Source: an uncultured Bacteroidales bacterium
GTDB taxonomy: Bacteria > Bacteroidota > Bacteroidia > Bacteroidales > P3
Direction: 5' to 3'
Assembly (NCBI GenBank): GCA_947168665.1
Contig: CAMVMX010000015.1
Location: 19,296 to 83,295 of the forward strand
DNA: 64,000 nt
This document shows positions 52,774 to 59,301 of this stretch, piece after piece. Position 1 is the first letter of the stretch, and every line of letters starts with the position of its first letter. A model generated the notes under the pieces. That model saw nothing but the letters and a program-made list of their open reading frames with translations, was not told where the DNA came from and did no database searches. The position numbers were made by a program, and so were the translations under genes.

Positions 52774-53694
52774 TCAGTATTTGATGATGTAGGTTACTGC
52801 AACATTTTTCGGGCGGTTGTCGCTGCCTGTGGGGACGACAAGGGATGCATCGAACCCATAGATAGTGTTGTCCCAATCGCTTCTCGATGTTCCATGACCA
52901 CCATAGGATACACGATAAACAGCACCGCTAAAAGTTACATCTCCCTCAGGACCATTGAATGTCGCCACAATATTTCTTATGGCATCTCCTTGATAACTAC
53001 CAACATTATTGCCCGAATTTCCTCCATTGGCGTTGGCAAGGCGGGTGTTGGCGTCAGGGTCGCCGACGGTGTCGGTGCCGGCCACTCCGCGGAGGAACAT
53101 GCCCCGCAGGTCAGGCAGATTGAAGGTGGTCGAGCCATCGCCCGTACCCCAGGCCACACCGATGGCGTTGTACAGGTTGATATAGGTTGAACGGCTGATG
53201 GCCGAGCCGTCGCAGAGCAACCATCCGGCCGGTATGTTGGAGGCGGGGCCGGCAAAGGGAACGATGCAGCCTGCCGGCATGGGGATGGCGTTGTGTGCCA
53301 CTTCGCTGTAGGGTGCACTCGGCAGTTGGGCAAAACTCACCTCGCGGTATGTGCTGCCCTCCATAATTTCAATCCGCATCCAGTAGTAGATGGCTGCAAA
53401 GTTGATGTCGGCATAGTTGGCGGCCACGCTGTTTGGTGAGCGCAGTCCGTGGCCCACGGTGATGCTGAAGGTGCCAAACTGGTCGGTCGTCACATTGTGC
53501 GTCTCCACCCATGTGGGTGCGGCCGCAGTCTGCCCCGGATAGAGCGACACACGCAGCGTGACATTGCTGCCAGCCAGAAGCAAACCGTCGGCATTGCGCA
53601 CTACGGCTTGATAGTTGAAGCCCAATCCGCTGTTTTGGGCAAAGGTTGTTGTTGCAAGGCAGATGCCTAACACAAGAAGTAACAACTTCTTCAT
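52774..53694 (-). CDS. Secreted phage tail-collar domain protein
   Basis: A 306-residue protein with a signal peptide (LLLLVLGICLATTTFA). The N-terminal half is a beta-rich domain common in Bacteroidetes surface proteins (GFNYQAVVRNADGLLLAGS). The C-terminal half is a phage tail-collar domain: CIVPFAGPASNIPAGWLLCD, then STTFNLPDLRGMFLRG and the end DNRPKNVAVTYIIKY. In phage fibres this fold is a trimeric tip. Here it is exported by the cell and is translated together with the giant helical protein. It is the first gene after leader RNA copy B. Confidence 0.85.
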   Translation of the reverse strand: MKKLLLLVLGICLATTTFAQNSGLGFNYQAVVRNADGLLLAGSNVTLRVSLYPGQTAAAPTWVETHNVTTDQFGTFSITVGHGLRSPNSVAANYADINFAAIYYWMRIEIMEGSTYREVSFAQLPSAPYSEVAHNAIPMPAGCIVPFAGPASNIPAGWLLCDGSAISRSTYINLYNAIGVAWGTGDGSTTFNLPDLRGMFLRGVAGTDTVGDPDANTRLANANGGNSGNNVGSYQGDAIRNIVATFNGPEGDVTFSGAVYRVSYGGHGTSRSDWDNTIYGFDASLVVPTGSDNRPKNVAVTYIIKY

Positions 53695-53787
53695 ACTTTT
53701 TGGTGCCGGTTATTTACCATCGGCTCGTCGGTTTTGTTTATGCCCCGTACCCTTGGGCCGAATGTGGTTGGTTTCCGATAGAACATA

Positions 53788-54079
53788 TAAAAAAAGCGCG
53801 GGTACCAAGCTCTTTGCTTATCCCGCCAACTGGGCTCTCGCATTGCCCGCCTACTGAGGATAAGCAACGCCGAAGCCCACGCTGTGCTATGTATTAACTA
53901 GGTATACTCAAAGCATACCCCCACATACACACCTATGGACATTGGCTATTGCTTTATCGTGCAGCAGGCTTGGAATTTGCGAGATTCAGTTGGCCGCAGA
54001 TAAAACGTTTCGCTCAACGTCTTTCTTAATATGTCTTTGTCTCCCACCCGCTTACCCCGACAGGGCTTCGGATGTTCGA
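53788..54079 (-). ncRNA. Structured leader RNA, copy B
   Basis: About 290 nt, beginning near 54079 and ending in an intrinsic terminator (GCGGG/CCCGC then seven T) at 53788-53825, 93 nt before the collar gene. It shares long blocks with copy A: TTTTATCTGCGGC, GAATCTCGCAAATT, GTGGGCTTCGGC and GGCAATGCGAGAGCC. TCTCGCA (53978-53984) can pair with TGCGAGA (53836-53842) and GCTTATCC (53858-53865) with GGATAAGC (53816-53823), a pseudoknot that matches copy A with a U-G replacing C-G. The hairpin ACGTT-AACGT near its middle is further support for a conserved fold. Confidence 0.65.
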
Positions 54080-54084
54080 CTATG

Positions 54085-54092
54085 CAAATATA
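54085..54092 (-). promoter_or_regulatory. Promoter element of leader RNA copy B
   Basis: Minus strand TATATTTG fits TAnnTTTG. It lies at the same position relative to the RNA as in copy A. Confidence 0.5.
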
Positions 54093-54188
54093 CATTTTTT
54101 TTCTTACATACAACATTTTCCGCCGTTAATTGTGGTGGGTAGCGCCCCTCGTGCGCAATAAATGTGGTGTGCCCGCGTTAGTAGGGGT

Positions 54189-55433
54189 ATGAAGGGTAAT
54201 GAATTGAAACCGCATATCGGCATCTTTGGCCGCAGGAACTACGGCAAGAGTTCGCTGGTGAATTATTTGACGGGGCAGCAGGTTGCCATCGTGTCCGACG
54301 TGGCCGGAACCACCACCGACCCCGTCAAGAAAACCATGGAAATCGGGGGCGTGGGCCCAGTGGTGTGGATCGATACCGCTGGCATCGACGATGTAGGCAC
54401 CGTGGGCCGCCAACGCATCGACCGCAGTCTCGACATGCTTGCCCAGGCCGACCTCGCTCTGATTCTTTTCACCGACAACCGCTTCGAGGCCGAAGAGGTG
54501 ATGCTGGTGGACACTTGCCGCAAACGCGGCATCCCCTACGTGCTTATCTACTCCCAGGCCGACCGCCTGAAGCCCGACCCCGCCCTCATCGAGCGTATCG
54601 AGCACGATTATGGCACTTCCATCTTTATCCTTTCGGTCAAAGACCCTTCGCTGCGCGGACCCCTCACCGCGCGCATCCGCCAGGCCCTGCCCGAAACGGC
54701 CTACGTCCACCGCTCGCTGCTGGGCGATGTGGTGGGCGAGGGCGACACAGTGGTGATGGTCACACCCATCGACTCCTCCGCCCCCGAGGGGCGCATGATT
54801 CTGCCGCAGGTGCAGGTGTTGCGCGACTTGCTGGACAACCACGCCCGCGCCATCGTGTGCCGCGAGACCGAACTGGCCGGCACCCTCGCCGCCATGAGGC
54901 AGCCCCCCCGGCTGGTGGTGACGGACAGCCAGGTGTACGGCATGGTGGCCAAACTGGTGCCGGACCAGGTGTACCTCACCTCGTTCAGTGTGGTGCTGGC
55001 GCGAGCCAAAGGCCTGTTTGACGAGTATGTCAAAGGCACCCCCGCCATCGACCGTCTGCAGGACGGCGACCGCGTACTGATGCTCGAAAGCTGCACCCAC
55101 AACGTCACCTGCGAGGACATCGGCCGCGTCAAACTGCCACGCCTCTTAGCCCGCTACACGGGCAAAGAGCTGCATTGCGAGGCCGTGGCCGGACTCTCGC
55201 CCATTGCCGGTCCCGCCGACGGCCAGCCCGCCCGCGCTCTGACCGACTATGCACTCATCATCCAGTGCGGCGGCTGTGTGGTGACGGCCAAGCAGCTGGC
55301 CGCCCGGCTGGCGCCCGCCATCGAGGCCGGCATCCCCGTCAGCAACTATGGTCTGGCCATCGCCTACATGAACGGCATCTTTGAACGCTCCATGCGCATA
55401 TTCTCCAATCCCGCATCACGATTGAATGTGTGA
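54189..55433 (+). CDS. hydF: [FeFe]-hydrogenase maturation GTPase HydF
   Basis: A 414-residue GTPase that carries the diiron precursor assembled by HydE and HydG and inserts it in [FeFe]-hydrogenase, so the organism makes H2-metabolising enzymes. The G domain has GRRNYGKSS (P loop), VAGTTTDPV and DTAGIDD; the dimer domain follows. The cluster domain has SCTHNV and QCGGC. The usual motif is CxH...HCxxC; here the His before CGGC is Gln. The start is MKGNELKPHIGIFG at 54189. hydE, hydG and the hydrogenase are not in this window. Confidence 0.93.
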   Translation: MKGNELKPHIGIFGRRNYGKSSLVNYLTGQQVAIVSDVAGTTTDPVKKTMEIGGVGPVVWIDTAGIDDVGTVGRQRIDRSLDMLAQADLALILFTDNRFEAEEVMLVDTCRKRGIPYVLIYSQADRLKPDPALIERIEHDYGTSIFILSVKDPSLRGPLTARIRQALPETAYVHRSLLGDVVGEGDTVVMVTPIDSSAPEGRMILPQVQVLRDLLDNHARAIVCRETELAGTLAAMRQPPRLVVTDSQVYGMVAKLVPDQVYLTSFSVVLARAKGLFDEYVKGTPAIDRLQDGDRVLMLESCTHNVTCEDIGRVKLPRLLARYTGKELHCEAVAGLSPIAGPADGQPARALTDYALIIQCGGCVVTAKQLAARLAPAIEAGIPVSNYGLAIAYMNGIFERSMRIFSNPASRLNV

Positions 55434-55535
55434 ATGTTTCAATGTGTAAATGTGAGAGTGGCAGGCGCGGCCAAAGAACTAACCCATTCCCCCATTAACA
55501 AATTAACGAATTAACGAATTATCACATTCAAATAT

Positions 55536-56087
55536 ATGATCGACATCCATCCAAAACCCAACCTCTCCATCATCGTGGCCGTGGCGCAGAACTGGGCCAT
55601 CGGCAAGGACAACGACCTGCTGTGGCACATCGGCGACGACCTCAAACGTTTCAAGGCTCTCACTTCCGGCCACTCTGTGATAATGGGGCGCCGCACTTTC
55701 GAGTCGCTCCCCAAGAAGCCCCTGCCCCGCCGGCGCAACATCGTGCTGACCCACGACGAGACTTTCCGTTTCGACACCCCGCCCACGGCCACTGGCACTG
55801 TCGAGATAGCCCATTCCGTGCCGCAGGCGCTGAGCATGACCGAAGGCGAGGAGGAGGTGTTTGTGATGGGTGGTGCCGCCATCTACCGGCTGTTTCTGCC
55901 CTTTGCCTCCCGCCTGTATGTGACGTGGGTCTACAGCGACTTCGAGGCCGATGTCTACTTTCCAGCCATCGACCCCTCGGTGTTCCGCCAAAGCAGCATC
56001 ACCCCGCGCCAGACCGACAACGAGAGCGGCCTGCAGTTCGCCTACGCCGAATACTACCGCCTCCACGCCCCGCTTCCACTCCGGTAG
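55536..56087 (+). CDS. folA: Dihydrofolate reductase
   Basis: A 183-residue NADPH-dependent enzyme of folate metabolism. SIIVAVAQNWAIGKDNDLLW is the N-terminal substrate loop, KALTSGHSVIMGRRTFESLP the second, and EEVFVMGGAAIYRLFLP the NADPH site. It is about 20 residues longer than typical DHFR at the C-terminus (YRLHAPLPLR). It follows hydF by about 100 bp, with AT-rich micro-repeats between them. Confidence 0.92.
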   Translation: MIDIHPKPNLSIIVAVAQNWAIGKDNDLLWHIGDDLKRFKALTSGHSVIMGRRTFESLPKKPLPRRRNIVLTHDETFRFDTPPTATGTVEIAHSVPQALSMTEGEEEVFVMGGAAIYRLFLPFASRLYVTWVYSDFEADVYFPAIDPSVFRQSSITPRQTDNESGLQFAYAEYYRLHAPLPLR

Positions 56088-56431
56088 CCCCGCCCCGTCC
56101 ATTGCCCTGCAGCCCCGCCGTCAGCCGCCACGGGCTGTGCCCCGGCACCGTCGCCGCCCCTCACCATTATTTCCCACCTGTCGCCGCGCCCCGGCGGCCG
56201 TTCCACCCTGCCTTTGCTCTTTTCCCATTGAATACACGAAACTTAGTTTCCCGGTTTATTCTTGCCGAGAAACAAATTAGTGTGTAAATGGAAAAAAAGT
56301 GGAAACAAAATAGAAAATAAGGGGAGAACCCAGAGCGGAGTTGCAGGGCCGGGGGGACGGGAGTCTGGCGGGAGGGCCGCGGGACGGTGAGGATGCAGGT
56401 GGGCGCGAGGGTGGGGGAGGTGGCGCGGCGG
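56088..56431. other. Intergenic region between folA and the LysM hydrolase gene
   Basis: A 344-bp convergent gap. It is GC-rich at both ends with an AT-rich middle (56230-56320) and a weak palindrome AAACTTAGTTTC. No gene or clear terminator is supported. Confidence 0.5.
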
Positions 56432-57433
56432 CTATTTGACGCGGAGGCGGCGGCCGATGCGGAGGGTGGTGGTGCGGCTGATGTTGTTGAGCCGGCAGAG
56501 GGATGAGATGGAGGTGTGGTAGCGTTTGGCCAGTGCGCCGAGGGTGTCGCCCCGGCGGATGGTGTGGTATTCGGCGTCGGCGGAGGAGGCCGGGGCGGCG
56601 GAGGCGGTATCGGTGGTTTTGTGTCTGTCGGATTTGTTGTTGCGCACTATGAGGTGGTTGGCGTGGCGGTCGATGTCTTTGTAGGCGCGGTGCAGCCGCT
56701 CTTTGGTGATGGTGTAGTCTTGGTTGACGGGGCGGTCGGGGTCGTTGAGGCGGTGGGAGAAGAGCCAGTCGTAGGTTTCGCTGATGTAGAAGGCGCGCGC
56801 CAGGCCGCCGTGGTCGATGCCGGGCAGTTTGGTGAAACGGAGGCGGGGGCTGTCGCCGCATTGGGACATGGCGTTGACTACTTTCTGCGACTGGCTGAGG
56901 GGCACGGCGCGGTCGGCTGTGCCGTGGATGATCCACAGGGGGAGTTCGTTGAGGCCGCAGTAGGAGCGGGGGTTGCCGCCTCCGCAGAGGGCCATGGCGG
57001 CGGCGATGCGGTGGGGATAGGCGGCGGAGTAGTCGATGGTGCCGTAGCCGCCCAGGCTCATGCCGAGGACGTAGAGGCGGTTGGTGTCGGCGGCGTAGTG
57101 GTCGAATACCCAGTCGACGATGTGGTTTATCTTGGTGGGGTTCCAGGCTCCGCCGGGGTTTTGGGGTGCGATGATGAGGGCGTCGATTTGGCGGCCCATG
57201 GCCAGCGCGTGGAGGGGGCCGTAGCGGCGCACGCGCTCGAGGTTGTGGCCGCACAGGCTGGCCCCGTGGAGGAAGAGGACGACGGGCTTGTCAGAGTGGA
57301 GCGAGTCGTAGTCGACGGGGGTGGAAAGCCAGAAGTTGTAGGCGTTGTCGACGGTGTTGCGGTAGGCGGTAAGGGTTTGGCAGACTGTGGTTAGGGATGA
57401 CAGTAAGAATATTATTGATACGATTCGTTTCAT
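56432..57433 (-). CDS. Exported alpha/beta hydrolase with C-terminal LysM domain
   Basis: A 333-residue protein with a signal peptide (MKRIVSIIFLLSSLTTVC). Residues ~25-250 form an alpha/beta-hydrolase of the esterase/depolymerase type: PVVLFLHGASLCG, the nucleophile elbow LGMSLGGYGT, WIIHGTADRAVP with the Asp, and PGIDHGGL with the His. The C-terminal ~50 residues are a LysM domain (YHTIRRGDTLGALAKRYHTS), which binds peptidoglycan or chitin. This suggests an ester-cleaving enzyme retained at the cell wall. An upstream ATG at 57442 is also possible. Confidence 0.85.
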   Translation of the reverse strand: MKRIVSIIFLLSSLTTVCQTLTAYRNTVDNAYNFWLSTPVDYDSLHSDKPVVLFLHGASLCGHNLERVRRYGPLHALAMGRQIDALIIAPQNPGGAWNPTKINHIVDWVFDHYAADTNRLYVLGMSLGGYGTIDYSAAYPHRIAAAMALCGGGNPRSYCGLNELPLWIIHGTADRAVPLSQSQKVVNAMSQCGDSPRLRFTKLPGIDHGGLARAFYISETYDWLFSHRLNDPDRPVNQDYTITKERLHRAYKDIDRHANHLIVRNNKSDRHKTTDTASAAPASSADAEYHTIRRGDTLGALAKRYHTSISSLCRLNNISRTTTLRIGRRLRVK

Positions 57434-57459
57434 GTTTCGCATGGATTTGAATTAAAATG

Positions 57460-57467
57460 CAAAGGTA
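57460..57467 (-). promoter_or_regulatory. Promoter element of the LysM hydrolase gene
   Basis: Minus strand TACCTTTG, 27 bp upstream of the ATG at 57433. Confidence 0.5.
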
Positions 57468-57556
57468 CTACTTTTTTTCGAAAGAGTGGAAAAAAGGAGT
57501 CTTCTGTGCGCGGAAGGGGATGCAAATAGGCAGATTGTCTGTTGTTTGAAAAGGGG

Positions 57557-57591
57557 AAGCCGAGAACCGGGGGATTCCCGGTTCTCGGCTT
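57557..57591 (-). terminator. Intrinsic terminator with 15-bp perfect stem
   Basis: AAGCCGAGAACCGGG and its exact complement around a 5-nt loop, followed on the minus strand by CCCCTTTT; it lies 37 bp after the NimA-like stop codon. Confidence 0.78.
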
Positions 57592-57627
57592 TGGACGGCG
57601 CGGGGTGTGTGCCGAAGGTGCCGCGTG

Positions 57628-58125
57628 TCATTTCTCTTTGACGCGTTTGCCGCTGAGGTGTTCGATTTGCAGTTCGAGTATTTCGGCGCGGGGTGCGTTT
57701 TGGGCCATGTCGGCTTCGAGGTCGTAGCCTTGGGGGAAGTATTTGGCTCCGAGCAGCCGCAGGAGGGAGTCTTTCTGCGAGGGGTTGTCCACGATGTGTA
57801 CGCGGCCGAAGCAGATGACGCTGTCGAAGTGATACCACCAGCTGGAGGGTTCCTTGACGCCGTCGGTCAGCACACAGAAGGACGCCTTGTCGCAGGAGCG
57901 GATGGCGTCGAGTTTGTGGCCTTCTTTGGCGCAGTGGAAATAGAGGCGGCCGTCGCGGTAGAGGAAGTCGAGGGGGACGGTGTAGGGGTAGCCGCCGTCG
58001 CCGAGCACGGCCAGGATGCCGCGGGGCTGGGACTGGAGGATGGAGATGCATTCGTCGTGGCTCAGCTGTTGTTTGAATCGCCTCATGGGGCGGAAGGTGG
58101 TTTGGGGGGCTTGGTTCTGTTCCAT
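57628..58125 (-). CDS. Pyridoxamine 5'-phosphate oxidase-family flavoprotein (NimA-like)
   Basis: A 165-residue protein with the FMN-binding split-barrel fold. FRPMRRFKQQLSHDECISIL is the NimA-type opening; RGILAVLGDGGYPYTVPLDF and YFHCAKEGHKLDAIR bind flavin; and WWYHFDSVICFGRVHIV completes the barrel. The group includes 5-nitroimidazole reductases and many redox proteins of unknown substrate, so a resistance function should not be assumed. Confidence 0.87.
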   Translation of the reverse strand: MEQNQAPQTTFRPMRRFKQQLSHDECISILQSQPRGILAVLGDGGYPYTVPLDFLYRDGRLYFHCAKEGHKLDAIRSCDKASFCVLTDGVKEPSSWWYHFDSVICFGRVHIVDNPSQKDSLLRLLGAKYFPQGYDLEADMAQNAPRAEILELQIEHLSGKRVKEK

Positions 58126-58228
58126 TGTGTTGTGTGTGTGTTAGCGCTTGTGTGGCGGGTTCTGTATTAAGTCGGTAACGTGGATTCCCATTATTTATTG
58201 CCGGGACTGGGCAGGATGAGTTTTTTGC

Positions 58229-58258
58229 TTGTTATGTGGAAAATAATGTGTATTTTTG
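58229..58258 (+). promoter_or_regulatory. Promoter of the DUF2147 gene
   Basis: CTTG-like -33 (TTG at 58229-58231), 19 bases, then TATTTTTG (58251-58258). Confidence 0.6.
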
Positions 58259-58344
58259 TTGAAATATTATGTGATATGAAGGATGGTAGAATCGTTTGTT
58301 TGTCAGCTGTTTGCAGTTGGACTGGGCTTGTGTGGCGGCCTTTG

Positions 58345-58806
58345 ATGAGGTTTGGGACAAGGCTGTTGTTGATGTTTGTCTTGGGATATGCCTTTCCGGC
58401 TCAGGCTCAGAACGCCCTTAACACCAAGGGCGATAACATAGTGGGAACTTATCGGGGTGTGCAGAAGAATGACAAGTTCAAGGTGAAGGTGACGCGCCAG
58501 AGCAATGGGACCTATAGGGCTCAGATTTTTTGGGTGGAGCATGACACTGACAGCGACGGGAAGAAGATTCTGGATGGGAATAATCCCGACAAGAGTTTGC
58601 GCAGCACTCCGTGCGACCGCATTGTGCTTTTTGCGGGACTGAAATACAACGAGAGGGACTGCTGCTGGGACGGCACGAAGATTTACGACCCGCACCGGGG
58701 TGTGAAGGCCAAGATGAAGGCCTGGTTTGCGGATGATGGCCGCCTGTGTGTGAAAGGGACGCTGCTGGCTTTCAGCGAGACGGTGTATTGGGAGCGGCTG
58801 CGCTGA
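58345..58806 (+). CDS. DUF2147 family exported protein
   Basis: A 153-residue secreted protein with signal peptide MRFGTRLLLMFVLGYAFPAQ. The body is one DUF2147 beta-barrel domain: GDNIVGTYRGVQKNDKFKVK, RAQIFWVEHDTDSDG, and DGTKIYDPHRGVKAKMK. The family is common in Bacteroidetes; it belongs to the lipocalin-like folds and has no assigned function. An upstream ATG at 58276 is closer to the promoter but would give an overlong signal peptide. Confidence 0.82.
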   Translation: MRFGTRLLLMFVLGYAFPAQAQNALNTKGDNIVGTYRGVQKNDKFKVKVTRQSNGTYRAQIFWVEHDTDSDGKKILDGNNPDKSLRSTPCDRIVLFAGLKYNERDCCWDGTKIYDPHRGVKAKMKAWFADDGRLCVKGTLLAFSETVYWERLR

Positions 58807-58950
58807 GGAGGGCTGCCGGTTGGGAAGAATGGGTGGGCTGCGTCGGAATGATGAGGCCGATAAAGTGTTGCGGCGGCGCGTGATGAGGGCGGATGGCTTT
58901 TGGAGTCAGCGGAGTGGAGTTTTTTTTGTTTATGATTGAAAAAAAGAATG

Positions 58951-58958
58951 TATCTTTG
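58951..58958 (+). promoter_or_regulatory. Promoter element of the TIGR04076 gene
   Basis: TATCTTTG ends 5 bp before the ATG at 58963. The transcript would start at or next to the start codon, so the mRNA would have almost no leader. Confidence 0.6.
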
Positions 58959-58962
58959 CAAT

Positions 58963-59274
58963 ATGAAACAAGTTAAAATAACGGCTATAAGAAAAGCCGA
59001 CTACCGGGATTTGCAATCGCTGTATGAGAATCCGATAGAGCATGTGTGCGATGTGGAGGTGGGCAAGGAGTGGGTGAGCCGCGAGGGAGAGCGGCCGGAG
59101 GGGTTGTGCCCTGAGGCGTGGAAGAGTATGAAGGAGTTTGTGGAAGAGCTGGCACGGGGTGGCGGCGACTTTTTTGACGGGTGGATGAAGAATCCCTTCA
59201 GTGCCATGATTAGTTGCAACGACGGCTTCAGGCCGGTAAGCTTTCTGCTTGAGGCAATGGAGGGGGGAGAATGA
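58963..59274 (+). CDS. TIGR04076 family protein
   Basis: A 103-residue cytoplasmic protein of the TIGR04076 family, recognised by the opening MKQVKITAIRKADYRDL and by CPEAWKSMKEFVEELARGG. A Cys-containing ligand pattern is conserved in family members, which are often seen with radical-SAM or metal-related genes, but its role is unknown. The frame opens at 58936; the family start is 58963. It is 27 bp ahead of the beta-barrel receptor gene and probably on one transcript with it. Confidence 0.78.
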   Translation: MKQVKITAIRKADYRDLQSLYENPIEHVCDVEVGKEWVSREGERPEGLCPEAWKSMKEFVEELARGGGDFFDGWMKNPFSAMISCNDGFRPVSFLLEAMEGGE

Positions 59275-59301
59275 AAATGTATAACTTATAAATATGCCGG
59301 A

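Noticed and set aside
52774..53694. Possible diversity-generating retroelement target (tail-collar C-terminus)
   Set aside because: The collar fold is a common DGR target, but no reverse transcriptase, Avd gene or adenine-rich template repeat is in the window, and the duplicated RNA element does not match the collar coding sequence.
57628..58125. Calling the NimA-like gene a metronidazole-resistance gene
   Set aside because: The flavin split-barrel family is broad and most members do not reduce nitroimidazoles; sequence alone does not support a resistance claim.
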